DNA from: Verpa conica
Lineage: Eukaryota > Ascomycota > Pezizomycetes > Pezizales > Morchellaceae
Length of the DNA: 64,000 bases
Direction of reading: 5' to 3'
Assembly (NCBI GenBank): GCA_033030425.1
Contig: JAUFSD010000011.1
Location: 248,001 to 312,000 of the forward strand
Under the pieces are notes generated by a model, which saw only the letters and a program-made list of their open reading frames with translations, was not told the origin of the DNA and searched no databases. This document shows, piece by piece, positions 1 to 11,411 of the stretch. The position numbers and the translations under genes were made by a program. Numbering within the stretch: position 1 is the first letter of the stretch; every line of letters begins with the position of its first letter.

Positions 1-650
1 AGGCTTCTTCATCAACATGAACGGTCACTCGCCTACGTAAAAGTAATACTTACTTAGCACAGATCTGTTATTTAAGGTGTCTTTTATATAAAGAGGTAAG
101 GCTATATAGCACTATAACTTTCTAGGCAAATATACGCAAAAATAGGCCGAGTGATAATTTACGACTACAACATACGTATCATAGAATATCACTCGGTCTA
201 TCATACGTGCCCCACGCACGCAAGCTAGTCAAAACTCCAGGAAATTGGTTGTTGAATCAATTTTGGCAAATAGTACGAAAGCTTATCTAAAGACTTATAT
301 CACTCTTACTATCCCTACTTCAGCCCCCACAACCACGATAATAGTAAATGAGTTAAACAAAAAAAAAAAAAACGATAATAGTAATAAAGGGCTCATAAAT
401 AATGAGAGGAAAAAAAATAATAATAGTAATGACATAGAATATATATTTAGATTCTATACTAGCAGATATATATAAAATTATTAATTAGAACTGAGCATGA
501 ATATTGAGCCACTATAGAGAAAATCTCTAATCCTCAGACTAGAATTTAGTTTACGTTGAGCTCTCTTATTGCTTAGTTCACTACCTATAGGCGCCCCTAG
601 TATATTAATTGCGTTGAAGATACTAAGTATACCACTGGTACACCACACAT

Positions 651-805
651 CTGTTATAAGAATACTCGTTATAAGAATAGCTGTTCTACAAAAATACGGT
701 ACACCGGTCCCATAGTCAGTTTAGGGTGGGTTATATGCATGCGTTATAAGAATAAGTAGTCTATAAGAACACAAAACCCCGGTCCCAAGCATATTCTTAT
801 AGCAG
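651..805. mobile_element. MITE-like element with TTATAAGAATA terminal inverted repeats
   Basis: The left end reads CTGTTATAAGAATACTC, and the right end, reverse-complemented, reads CTGCTATAAGAATATGCT. Further internal copies of TTATAAGAATA lie near 670 and 745. The size (about 155 bp) and lack of coding potential suit a non-autonomous element. A related CCCTATAAGAA terminus occurs at 54535-54698. No clear target-site duplication was identified. Confidence 0.45.
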
Positions 806-1445
806 AAGTCTACTGCACGCTACTTACACCAACTAAGACACCCTAATATATTCTACTATTTAATTAGTACTTATGATTAATTCATTCACTATGTAATTAG
901 ACCACAATCTATCACTCGCCTAACTTTCAATAAGATCACAGCCTATCACTCGTCACACCAGTGACCTAGAACCCAACCACACTAAACCCTACTTACCACA
1001 ACGCGTGCCAGACGTGAGGAGCCAATACTTTTAACCAGCGTATGGGATGCGCATATACACTACCCAAAGAAACCCATACCTAAACGCACCAACAGCAACC
1101 CACCTCGCCTATTCCCAAATCAGTCTTCTCACTCCTACAACCAATCACGCATGATCCCACAGACCCGGGAACATATGTACCCGCATTAAGTACCCCGGAA
1201 ATTGCATGTTTCGAGTCAGGCCGGATAGATAATACAATTCTTATTCTCACCAGCCAATACCGTAATAACTCGGCGATACCGAACACGACCGTGTGATCAA
1301 AGAAATTCTGAGATTGGTTAAATGCACATTGAGGCTCAGTTATGGCCAATAAGCTAGACGCCAAGCTCAACTCAAACAGGCTTTGGCCACTAGTAATGTT
1401 CTGCGCTCTCACACAGCCCTGTTCGTTATGGCCGAGTTAATACGG

Positions 1446-1666
1446 TATCCCATAGCCCGGTGGAAAATGCTGCCCCCCCAAAGTGGCGGTGCGATTGCTT
1501 ATTCAATGGCAAATGGCCAATAATAAAGTGTTCTTGAATAAAGTCTTTGTGATTTTTAGCCAGTCAGGGCCTACTATTTGCTAGCGATGACACCTTTGAC
1601 CAATAGAAAAACCAGGACTTCTCTTTGGCCCCCACGAAAAGGTCAGCTTCACCGGGCTATGGGATA
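1446..1666. mobile_element. MITE, TATCCCATAGCCCGGTG family, copy 1
   Basis: The ends are perfect inverted repeats: TATCCCATAGCCCGGTG at the left and CACCGGGCTATGGGATA at the right. Just inside lie GCTGCCCCCCAAAGTGG (left) and GGCCCCCACGAAAAGG (right). The same inner signatures occur at 10278-10409 and 25502-25796, so this is a three-copy family in the window. No transposase is encoded. Confidence 0.65.
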
Positions 1667-1852
1667 TGTACGTATTCGCGATTACACTCCAATAAAAACA
1701 ACTCATACTCAAGACTTGCATTATCCGGTACTTATGGCCTACCCCCCCCCCCACCGAGTAGGGAGATTTTATTAGGATATGGATGATTTTCTGTGTAGAA
1801 TATATACCTATCGATTGGTGGGGAAAAAAACACTCATCTGCATTTCCGGGTA

Positions 1853-2105
1853 CAGTCTCTGGTAGAATTATTTCGAAAAAAACAAAAACAAACAGGGGTT
1901 TGGCGAGTAAGGAGTTATACTCAAGACTTGTATCATCGGATATAGTCTCTGGTAGAATTTATTGCGGGGGAAAAACAAAACAAGAGTTTAGCGAGAAAGG
2001 GGTTAATATCGTCAGTACCCCCCACTACTAGAATCTTCATTGAGAATATTAAATTCCTGAGCCCTAAGTGGCGCATTTTTCGTATTAATTCTACCAGAGA
2101 CGTGT
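1853..2105. mobile_element. Degenerate MITE with GTCTCTGGTAGAATT ends, partly duplicated
   Basis: A left terminus follows TA at 1851 (CAGTCTCTGGTAGAATTA). A second left terminus follows TA at 1941. The right terminus, TTAATTCTACCAGAGAC, ends near 2104. The interior shares GGCGAGTAAGG and CTACTAGAATCTTC with the better copy at 6004-6157. Two left ends and one right end suggest a nested or truncated copy. Confidence 0.55.
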
Positions 2106-2688
2106 GTATAGCTATTAATTGCGAGTACTACATCGAGTAGCTCGGTTGAGTACCTATTAACCTATCGTGAGACTCCACCTTAGTAACGAATAATACCAAA
2201 CCTACATATCTCGGGACTAACTACTACCTACCAATCCCGTAGTGAGATTAGTTATCTAGTAAGGTGGTGATTAATAATTTAGTAGGTGGGGGGGAATCAA
2301 ATAGCTTATACCCGTATATCCCAATCCGGGAAACGCTGCCAAGAAACGCACATACCCGTAATAAAGGGGGGGAAGTACGGGTTATAATTTGTTAACTTAT
2401 ATAAGCCATTACCCGATACGGTCACACATAATATTACTATACAACCAAGTATTTATTAATTACGCAAGACAACCCACACCCACTGTGTCGGGACGGCAGC
2501 CACAAAAAAAAAGCCACATGTGGGGAGTGGGGGAAAAAAGTAAATCTGAAACACGTCACTTCAATTCAACAGGTCGTAAATACATCATTGGTATCCGCTA
2601 AAAAACAAAAACGAAACAAAGTAAAAAAGTAACCCTTTTCCACCACCTGCATACATTATTAAGAAACCCCCCCCAAAAAATATTACAA

Positions 2689-4874
2689 CTATCTTCGTCT
2701 CCCACTACTGCCTCCATGACTATTACTCCTACTCCTTCTCCTCCTTCCACTCCCAATTTTAATCCTCTCATCATCACTATCGCCCGCCACCGTCGTCGGA
2801 CTCGTAACCCTAATCTCAGGATTAGGTGCTCCTGCGCCCGAAATCGGCGACCCCAGCTCTGGATACAGCGGCTTACCCGCCTTCGGAGGCTTCACCGGCA
2901 CCGGGGGTAGTACCGGCACCGGATAAAACTGCGGTGAATGCTGGGGCTCAGGCGGATACTGCACAATCTCCTCGATCGGCGAGAACGGTCGCTGAGAAGG
3001 ATGTATATCCGTCGGTGACCACTCGGCCTCTGCCCTCTGGATTTCGGCACTTAGTTCTGCAAGGCTATCCATCTCATGGGGTGGAGATGGTGGAGCAAAG
3101 GATGAGGAGGATGAGTTGTTCATTCTTAGTGTGATTGGGTCTGGGTTGTTGGCTTTTTCAATCGCTACCATTTTACTGGCGCATTCGCGGACTAGTTTTC
3201 CGGTTTCGCGTTGGCCGAGGTAGCGTCGGGTGTTTGTGGAGACGTCGGCGAGGCGGTTCCATTCGTTCATGGCGAACTCACCGACTCCTACTTCGACGTT
3301 GAAGCGGTAGTAGTCTTCTCGGGCGACTCCCATTTTGGCGAGTCCGGGTCGGCCGCCGTCTTCTGGGTCGATAAGAGAGCGGTGGACACGCTCGCAGTCG
3401 TCGAGTTTTGCCATGAGTCTTCTTCGTGCCTCTGTAAAGTCTTCAAATGGTGTGGAGATTATCCCCTCCCACCATAGCGACCTTTCGCCGGTAGAGTGAG
3501 CGTGGGAGTGTGAAGAGTGGCCATGGGAACGTGATGGGGTGGCTGGAGTGTCGGGCCGTTTTCCTGTTCCAATAGAGACAAAAACTGAAATATCGTCGTC
3601 GGGGTACTCGTGGAGGTGCGCTTCTTCAAGTACTTGCTGCGCTGGGTTATATCGCCCGCTACCCTCATCGAGGAAGGTGTTTTGGCCCACTGTGATTGGT
3701 TTGAAGGCAGACAGAGTCGCCGAGGTGGCACGGCCGGCTTGCCAGATTGTGCAGTTGTAGCTTGGCACTGACTCTCCCCGGGATGGGTAGGTGCGTAAGA
3801 GTGCGGGTGGGTTGGAGGAGTTCGGGGGTGTACCTTTATACACGGCTGTTACAAAGGTTTTGCAAGCTCCGGGCCGAGTATCCAAGAGTGGCGCATCAGC
3901 ATTACCCATCCCGCGTTCGCGTCGAGATGGATTACTAGGTGATCCACGACGCCCACGTGGTTGTTCACGGTCGAGTGAAGAAGTGCGGCGACGAACCGGT
4001 GAGCCAAGGCCACGCCATGAGTTTGAGCGTTTGTGTACGACCTGACCGGCTGGCGGGCTCTTGGGTGGTGGGGAGTGTGGTACTATCCTATCGAAATCGA
4101 ACCGGGTACTCTCCCTCACGCAGTGCTTGATTGCATCCTCCAGCCGGGACGCCTTAAACAAGGTCTTGCCGTACGGCACCCCCATCACAGTCTTATCCGT
4201 GATGAAGACATATCGTGTAAGCTCGACATAGTACTCCTTACACGACTCCACATCCATCCTCATGCGGCCCAGCATCAACCCAATCAAGCCACCAGTTCCC
4301 GTGCCGCCGATAATATCAAAGTAGTCGCAAGGGCGCGGCAGTTCCGAGGGTGATTTCGGGCCCTTTCCATTATGTGTCTGAACGTATATTTGGTGCATCA
4401 GCTCACCAAGGATTACCAGAATCGAATAGCCTCTTATTCCGCCACCGTCTGTTCCAGCGCCGCTCATTAGCATATTATTTCCCTTTCCGGCTTTAGCCGC
4501 GCACCCGAGCAACAAGGCTTTATACCTAGCGAGAGGATACGCAATTTCCGCTTCGTACTCGGCGTTATGCGCCCAGGTTTTTCCCTTTCCCTATCCCGGG
4601 ATTTATCCTTCCTCCTCGGTCTCTCCGCCCTCGCTGAGCTGGATGATTTATCGTCGAAGCTTAGGCGCCCAGCGTCCGATTCGCCCTCGAGCTCAGCGAA
4701 GCCATGCTGTGTCTCTTTTGTGATGAAGCCGGCCTCGAGCTCCTTTGGAGGTATCGGGGGTGGAGGGGGATGGGATGGGCGTTTGTCGAGATAGTATGTG
4801 CCAGTGGCTGGGTTGTAGGTGTACCCTTCGCGGTAGTTTGTGCTGTCCCGTGGTTGTCGCGCGGAGGAGGACAT
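2689..4874 (-). CDS. Patatin-like phospholipase domain protein, nucleophile Ser replaced by Gly
   Basis: Two exons, 4874-4526 and 4448-2689, with a 77-bp phase-1 intron (donor GTATAA, acceptor AACAG), encode 702 aa. The join gives LRILSLDGGGIRGYS, the patatin oxyanion motif, at about residues 112-125. Patatins are lipid acyl hydrolases with a Ser-Asp dyad. The nucleophile-elbow motif, normally GxSxG, reads GGTGTGGLIG here, so residue 167 is Gly. The Asp motif is FLDEGSGRYNP (Asp377) instead of DGG/DGA. An Arg/Ser/Pro-rich insertion (about 237-299) splits the domain. The N-terminal 110 residues and C-terminal 200 are low-complexity and basic. No signal peptide or membrane helix is seen. The start at 4874 was chosen over an in-frame upstream ATG at 4916, and either is possible. 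Some fungal relatives also carry GTGTGG (recollection), so this may be a regulatory or non-hydrolytic subgroup. Confidence 0.85.
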
Positions 4875-4916
4875 GTCTGTCGCGTGAGTTGTTAAGAGCG
4901 TAAGTAGGTATCGCAC

Positions 4917-7729
4917 TCTGTGTCACCTAGGATTCTGTACTGTGTAAGCGGTCAGAAAGAAGTAAAGGAGGAGAGAAGGCTGATGGAGGGGGGAGAGGGC
5001 AAGATAACATAAATATTCCAAAATCCGGACTCAGTCATACCCTGGGCACTGCACGATCCAATCGAGTCTGGTGGGCTTGGTGACGACGTTGGCAAGGGTG
5101 GCTGAGTTGCCTCGGCGTTCGTCATTGGCCGCCACCGGTGGCTAACCGAGACTTGGCGCTGCAGGGCGGATTAAAAAGAGTGGGGAGACGGTGGGATTGC
5201 TCTGCTTACTGGGTACTGTCTGAGGTCAGCAGTTTATTGACTTCACAGCCCCAGCTGTCCTCTGGGTGATTGGGGTTGCTTCCTCGTCATCGTGATTGAT
5301 GGACACGGGCGTTGCCTTGCTCCATTAGCGCTGCTGCTTAGGGCTAATCTCAGGAACCGAGGCTCTGGGCTGTCTGCCCTGTTTGCTCGCCTCCGGATCT
5401 CCACTGCCGCCACACGTCCCCTGTGCCGGTAGATATTAAAGTTGGGCATCAATGCGAAGATCCGGAGGTGACGTGCATGGAGGTGTAGCACTATCACGGC
5501 CTAAGCTGGTCATGACATGTCACTCGCTCACATTAGTCAGATGGTATGTGTGGTGTCTTGTCTAAGCTTACCTGCAGTATCAGAGGATTTCACCAATACC
5601 AGTAGATTTATTGATAGTGCAGGAAAGTGAGGAAGTAGTACTAACATAAGCGATAGGTACTCTGCCTTATGATAATTCCCTCACTACTGCCACTTTCTAA
5701 TAGCCTACCAAGATTTGCTTTTTTCCTCTGCCAGTCTTATCTGCTGCAACCTTCGTGTAGTCTGGAGAAGACGTGGGCATGGAGCGAAGGGCTTTCACCA
5801 ACCTACACGTATATATCTGCATCCCCACTTCCATTATAGTTTGTCATTCAAGATGTTTGTGATAGTCGCCGTTATCGTATACTGAAAACATAAATGAATA
5901 TCACATTCCTCAGGTGTGTAGTATTCATTAGTAGATCGCAGGGTCAGGCTATAAAAATGCAATCCCACTAAAAGTGACTTAAACAGCGATAGAATTATTG
6001 TTACAGTCTCCGGTCGAATTTTTGCGAAAACAGAGGTTAGCGAGCAAGGGTTTTGTGGCCAGTGCTCACTACTAGAATCTTCGTTGATGGCACCAAATTT
6101 CAATCAGACCTCTGAGTCCTGAGTGACGCATCTTCGCGTTAATTCTACCGGAGACAGTATAAGCAGGGGTTTTGTACGTAGCCAATACTGACGCTGGAAT
6201 CTCCGCCAAGAACCAAGGAGGCCAATCAAGGGCATTGGTCTTACACGCCACATTTACAATAATTCTACCGGCAGTAGCAATATTTATACACGTGTAGGGC
6301 TCTTTTTTGAGGTCCATTTTTAGTTATTATCAAGGTGTTGGGGAGGGCAACGTCCGGAAAATCTACCAGTCAGATGAAGCGTATTTCAACCACTGGGTTT
6401 TAAGACTTGGCGCTGTCCACTACCCTAAGTGTGGAGCTCTAACTGCTTCTTACATGGTTGTAGTTGTTTTAGCTCCGTATTGTGGCTATTGGTTTGTTCT
6501 CAGAGTGGCTGTTGATGTATAACAGATGATGATTCTTGATTGGCCTAGTACTGCTCCTCCAGCTATTATACCCTAAACCGTCTCACGCAACCGTTTGAGA
6601 CCAGTCTTTCAATGGACCACAACACCTCTAGATATTACAGAAATTATGCTAGAACATTTAGACTACATAACCTAAACCACTATTATTATAAATCCAATGG
6701 ATTATATAGCTAGTGGTTGGGTAGCAAGGCTGGGAAATCGGGGGTTGTGGCAAAGACCGGTCCCTCTTGGGACCGTTGACGGTCTAAGGGATATAGCCCT
6801 AACCCTTGTGGGTACGGTGTCTCCACAGGTATGCATCTCGCCAATCAGTATTAGGGTTCGTCATAGGGGACTCGGTCCCCCCAACTCTCCGGGGAACCGC
6901 GCCAAGAAGTCGCCTGGAACCGCTCCACAAGGCGGGGCGGCTCCGGATTTTGAGCAAAGGACGAGGGGAGGACCGTGCACACCGGGGCCCCAATTATAGC
7001 GAAATCGATATATACAGTCTTTGGGGACTATAATTGAGTTCTAAAGCACTGTGGGAGGCGTGTGGGAGGTGTATGCATGGCAGCATGTGCATAGTGGCGC
7101 AGGAATAAGACCCCCCCCCAGCCAGGGAACCGCCGCGAATCGCTCTAAGACGAACACTAATCAGTAGTTTATTCTTTTCTGATTTATTAGCTAGATATCA
7201 TGATTGATATTACCTCGATTAGCTAGGTATTGTTACGATAGTGGTTCTTAGTGGAGTTATATGATTGATTTCAGCCGCAAACTCCTATACTAGGTGCTTT
7301 TACCTTATGATGTGTGTCGTAGAGTTTTAACCCTAGAATAGGAGACACCTAGTATATAGATACGTGTATACAAGTTCAACAACTCATTCGTTCAAATATA
7401 ATATATGGAGAAAAAGACCTCACGGGATTATTATTAGCCTCATTCTATTATGCATGTCATTGGTGTATCTATGATCTGCGATGTGGCTGTACTAGGGGCG
7501 CCACAAGCGCCGGGAAACAAGGCTGAAGTGAAAAGTTGTATGTAACCGAGCCTCCAAATAATTACACAGAGATACTGAATTTGAAATATTTCTCGGGCGT
7601 TTAATCAATATTATTAACTAAAAAGGAAAAAGGTAGTGAGCAAAGTATAAACATATGAGATCCTAATCAAGTCGAGTACAAAAACGCCCATAACTCCACC
7701 TTCCCCAACCCACCCCGAAAGATCCAAAC
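4917..7729. other. Intergenic region with MITE and GC-rich island
   Basis: This is the upstream flank of the patatin-like gene and holds no supported gene. A minus-strand ORF at 5243-5497 lacks any domain. There is a complete MITE at 6004-6157 and a stray half of its terminus near 6255 (AATTCTACCGG). A GC-rich patch at about 6730-7000 contains short inverted words, such as CCCCAATTATAG near 6986 answered by CTATAATTGAG near 7030. I cannot assign that patch. Confidence 0.6.
6004..6157. mobile_element. Tc1/mariner-type MITE with TA target duplication
   Basis: This 154-bp element starts CAGTCTCCGGTCGAATTTTT. Its right end, reverse-complemented, starts CTGTCTCCGGTAGAATTAA. It is flanked on both sides by TA (6002-6003 and 6158-6159), the target-site duplication typical of Tc1/mariner elements. 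It has no coding capacity. A second degraded copy is at 1853-2105. Confidence 0.7.
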
Positions 7730-8249
7730 TTAAACAGTCAACACTCGATTACGCGACGCTGGAGGCCTGGGGTTTTCGATCTCACTCATAACACGCTCGC
7801 GGCGTTGTTGCCCGTGGTTAATACCATCTATGTGGTTGATACCGCCTGCGTGGGTGTATATGGATATATGGTAATGGTTTGTGTGTATTGCTTGAACAAC
7901 TCTGCTGGGGGTTTCGATTTCCTGTCTTGCTATATCCTCTGGATCGGGTTCGATTTCTAACGGCATAGCAGAAGCTGCATCCGGTAGTTGCTAATTGTTA
8001 GTATACAAGGTAGAAGTCAGTATTAGGTTGACAAAAGTGAATAGTGGGTTTCATCTCAGTAACTCGGGGTTCCCATACCGCTCCTCTACGTTTTTTCCAA
8101 ACCGTCCAGCCCTTAATACATAAGCCTATGATAGCAGTAATTGCTGTAATCAGTCCGATTATGAGACCAGCGAGGTTACTCCCCTCAATACCGGTGCTGG
8201 TAGGAGTTGAGCCTTGTGGTAAAGGGTCTCGGGGTACGAGGGCATTCAT
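7730..8249 (-). CDS. Small single-pass membrane protein with HYHISI tail (family member 1)
   Basis: Two exons, 8249-8079 (57 codons) and 7990-7730, with an 88-bp phase-0 intron (donor GTATGG, acceptor ATTAG), encode 143 aa. The first exon begins MNALVPRD and contains one Gly-rich hydrophobic segment (SNLAGLIIGLITAITAIIGL). It ends in the aromatic/basic tail KGWTVWKKRRG directly before the intron. The second exon is hydrophilic, with a His-rich, beta-prone segment (QAIHTNHYHISIYTH) at about residues 95-109 and a C-terminus ending SRNRVLTV. The gene at 24151-24639 shares MN-x-x-VPRD, NLAGLI, the W-x-x-W-K tail, intron phase and position, HYHISI, and the RxRVxTV ending. Such conservation between diverged copies argues for a real gene. 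Function is unknown; membrane location is inferred from the helix. Confidence 0.65.
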
Positions 8250-8849
8250 TTCTGGAAGGATTATTGATCAGATGAGGGTAGTAATAAGCGTGTACTTGGA
8301 AGTCTTAGAAATCTTTTATTAAAGGTAGGAAAACACGGCCTTTTAAAGAGGATTAAAACTTCTGCCCGATTTTCATGGAATTTGCTATTGTAGCCTGTCT
8401 GCTAGCATTCCCCCCTCGACTCTCCTATTGATGGGCTATCCAGTCCAGGGTACCGGAAAGCATGGGATTTTCTAGCGAGGGCAGGAAGGAATCAACAAAA
8501 ACGATTGGCGGTGTTACAAACACCAGTTACCGGCAACTGCGTCGGGGAACTGTCCAGTTATATTTCGCCAACAGGGGCCTCATGCATCTGCGTCCACGTT
8601 GCAAGTGGGGCTTTCAATAAACCTAGGGAATAACTACTGATTGGAAGTGTTTCTTTTAATGGACTGGGTCTGCATACTGTAAATGTAGTCATTGGAATGG
8701 GCTCGGCCTATTCCGTCACTAGGCTGTAGGGTACTCGGTTTGCCGATTGCGCCCCCTGATGTACCTACTGACGCTTATGAAAGCCTAGCCCTGTTCCTCT
8801 TTGTACCGGGTGTTGAGGGTGAGTACCAAGAACTCTCTCCGTTTGGGTA

Positions 8850-8989
8850 CAGTCGTTCACCCCCATGTGACGAATACCCCCGTGCGGCGAACAGGGGGTC
8901 TAAATAGGCAATGAACGACAGAAAAGTGGATTAGGGTTTGGGATCTGAGCCATACAGACCCCCTGTTCGCCATATGGGGTAAACGACTA
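8850..8989. mobile_element. MITE with CAGTCGTT-ACCCC ends and TA duplication
   Basis: The left end CAGTCGTTCACCCC follows TA at 8848. The right end, reverse-complemented, reads TAGTCGTTTACCCC and is followed by TA at 8990. Inside, GGCGAACAGGGGGTCT (about 8885) is mirrored by AGACCCCCTGTTCGCC (about 8956), so most of the 140 bp can fold on itself. No coding capacity. Confidence 0.6.
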
Positions 8990-10277
8990 TAACCTAGGAT
9001 TAGGGCTATCGAAGCTAGTTTCCACAACCACAGAAACACCCAGCGCCGGGCTCGCCTAGACAGCCACATAACTGGTCCTAAATCAGTATTAAAGTAAACA
9101 AAAAACGATAGAAATAATTGTAGCATATTTACACTCAAGCCTTAAAGTAGTCATAGTCGAGAAATTACTATTACCAGCCCAGAATGCTCCTTCAAATTGG
9201 CGCAGGCCTTCAAGACTCCTGTGGGTGGAATCTCGTGGCCTGTTAGATATTTCTGGCGTGCGCGGGTATTAGTTATTCGGAGGTGAATACAAGGCATTTC
9301 ACCCGAGTCTAATGTCGAGATAAAAGGCTACACTCCACAGCGCTCAATGCGACCGATCAAAAATCACCTAACAATATGCTAGAAAAAAATCCACTAATAG
9401 AGTGATACCAATTAGTTAAAGTTTAACCGTAGAAGAGTAGAGAGGCTGGCCTGTGGCTTTCTTTTAGAGGAAAAGCCTGGCTTTTATGACCCCGATCTCG
9501 CCAAGACTAGCTTCGTATTCATAATTGTAGGACATCGCCCACAGGCGAATGAATCAAAACTACTCCCTTACCTAGGTTTCCGTTAATGTTAGGTTCCCCC
9601 CGAGGAAGCATCAAGCACCCATTGCGCCGATACAGTCCTAGGTGTTGCCGGTTAATCTGTAAATTTCAGATGTAACCGTAGTTAAACGAGGCTAGATGCT
9701 CAAGCACCGATATCCATATTTTATCCACCCCGTAAAAGAGAGAGATTCAAAACTCTCAACCGAAGCTTCGGTTCAGTCAAAAGTATCTTAGACTCTATAC
9801 AAAAGCCCTAGTCGCCGGGTCCAGGGAATGGGTGGGTGGATTAATCATAAGTACATACCCGAGTCCTGCGAGGTATATAGTTAGTTTATGGCTAACCTCC
9901 CGAAGTGTGATATACTTCAGCTTAATCAAGTGAGTATTCACATTATCGATTAATCCGCTATCCCTATTTCGAGACCACACTAATCACGGACCAGAGAAAG
10001 CGAGGCTCTGCTTTAAGGTTAGTACTCCGTGAAACCTAATGGGCGGGTAGTATTGGGGACTCTGACCTGAAACCACAGTATGCAGCAAACACATTGTCAT
10101 CCAACGAGATAACGTTGCCAAGACTCTACCGAGCCACCCCCGTTTCATAAAGAACCTGAACATGTAAGTCTTATTTTCACCAATTAATAGGTGTCCTTTA
10201 CTCGCTAGAGACAGGGCCTCCAACCAAAACCCCGGCTTCAACAGTTGCATGTTCACGTTCTTTATGCCTGTTGCGAG

Positions 10278-10409
10278 TACCCCTTGTGCTGCCCCCCAAA
10301 GTGGTAGTTCTATATGTACGGTGACCTATGAAAAAGAGTAGAAGTCTGGGACTAGCCACACGAATCTGGCCCCCACGAAAAAAGGGCGGCTTCACCAGAA
10401 TATGTGATA
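10278..10409. mobile_element. MITE, TATCCCATAGCCCGGTG family, copy 2 (short)
   Basis: The right end, reverse-complemented (TATCACATATTCTGGTGAAG), and the inner GGCCCCCACGAAAAAAGG match copies 1 and 3. GCTGCCCCCCAAAGTGG marks the left side. Between them, ACCTATGAAAAAGAGTAGAAG and ACTAGCCACACGAAT match the reverse complement of copy 3 closely. Copy 3 differs here by an extra hairpin segment that is absent from this copy. Confidence 0.55.
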
Positions 10410-10977
10410 AGCGGTTAAAATCTTGACCCTGGTGCTACGACTCCAACGTTGGAACAAGGTTAAGAAGCTTGTCACGTGAAAGTGATAGAGTGAGGCTTAT
10501 CGTAGGGCTATAGGGCTGTAACATTACCGGGACTGCGGGCTGCATAGTGTAACGTTCAAAAAGATCACGCAAACTTCCAGAACTGTTGAGAGGGTTTTGT
10601 CTTTGCTCAGACTTGATTGAAAATATGAAAAGATTTTTGATGAGTCCGCCACCTCTCCCTCTGGATGAATGAAAATATGAACCGACAAGAGAAATGACGG
10701 GTAAAAAAAAAAAAAAAAAAAACCTAGTACATGGTTTCCCAGCTGCCCGGCCGGGGGAGTACATAAAAAGAAATAAAAAAGATTCAACGCCGATAACCCC
10801 CCTAACCCATAAATAAACCAAAGTCAGATAGTCGGAGCTCGATTGGATGCTGCCAGTCGGAGTTTGATTGAATGCTGCCAGTCGGATGAAGTCTTCGGCC
10901 TCGTTCGTTCTGCGCCCGTGATGGTGTTTTTCAGTGGTGATGGTAGGTTCTTTGATATGCTGCCTGAAAAACAGTAG

Positions 10978-11411
10978 CTACAAAGCTAGGTGGTATCTCG
11001 ATGTCTTGAGCCGAGTCTCAGACTTGGCTCTGCGGGGGGCCGACACTGGCAACACAAGATGAAAGTCAGCATCAATCAAGAAGCACAGTACAGGAGGGGT
11101 ATCTGGATAGCTTGGGATCTCTACCGCTCACTAGAGGCCTCTTCATACTTCACAGCTCCAGAGTAACCCCAAAGTAGCAATAGTGGGGGAGCATCCTGAG
11201 AAAGAGCCATTTCAGCGACCGGGAACCTCTGTGCTGCCTCTCTGGACTTTAGATTTCTCCGAGCGGTAAACGTGATTATAATAATAATAATAATAATAAC
11301 AGTTATGACCAGAACCAGAACGAGAGTGGACGTGGGGAGCTTGGTGCTGGAGGTTGCGTGCTCCTTTGGTGGGGGTGGTGTAGTCAAGTGTACTTTGTTC
11401 AAAGGAATCAT
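10978..11411 (-). CDS. Small single-pass membrane protein with poly-Ile helix (family-like)
   Basis: Proposed exons are 11411-11125 and 11029-10978, with a 95-bp phase-2 intron (donor GTAGAG, acceptor CCGCAG), encoding 112 aa. The ATG at 11411 is the first in frame. The N-terminal 35 residues are Pro/Thr-rich. One hydrophobic segment, TLVLVLVITV plus eight Ile, is encoded partly by an ATA/TTA microsatellite, followed by TARRNLKSRE. The second exon is short and basic (AKSETRLKTSRYHLAL). The intron contains TGATGCTGACTTTCA near its branch point, matching TAATACTGACTTCTA and TAATGCTGACTTCTA in the introns at 7991-8078 and 18470-18562. The layout fits the family, but protein similarity is weak and an alternative donor (GTGAGC, 11130) exists. 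Confidence 0.4.
11274..11300. repeat. ATA/TTA trinucleotide repeat inside a coding helix
   Basis: A run of about nine TAA/ATA units lies in frame in the small membrane-protein gene at 10978-11411. On the minus strand it encodes consecutive isoleucines in the membrane helix, so length changes would alter the helix without a frameshift. Confidence 0.6.

Larger units (their letters stand above)
1..2688. other. Gene-free AT-rich intergenic region with small inverted-repeat elements
   Basis: No ORF here has a credible ATG, domain or splice pattern. The stretch holds three inverted-repeat elements listed separately (651-805, 1446-1666, 1853-2105). It also has a short palindromic pair: CCGAGTGATA near 148 and TATCACTCGG near 188. 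The TATCACTCG word recurs near 910 and 945. Otherwise I see only low-complexity AT-rich DNA. Confidence 0.7.
8250..10977. other. Intergenic region with two small inverted-repeat elements
   Basis: No supported gene is present. The flank near 8500 (GATTGGCGGTGTTACAAACACC) resembles the flank of the 24151 gene near 24860 (AAGGCGGTATCACAAACATT), suggesting the duplication included promoter DNA. Elements lie at 8850-8989 and 10278-10409. A poly-A run is at 10705-10722. A short tandem duplication of AGTCGGAG-TTGATTG-ATGCTGCC type is at 10829-10890. Confidence 0.6.

Noticed and set aside
3211..4353. Several plus-strand ORFs of 60-106 aa inside the patatin-like gene
   Set aside because: They are antisense shadows of the minus-strand coding exon and have no domains of their own.
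10435..10821. 128-aa and 87-aa minus-strand ORFs with poly-Phe runs
   Set aside because: The poly-Phe comes from the poly-A tract at 10705-10722. There is no conserved motif and both frames are equally open.
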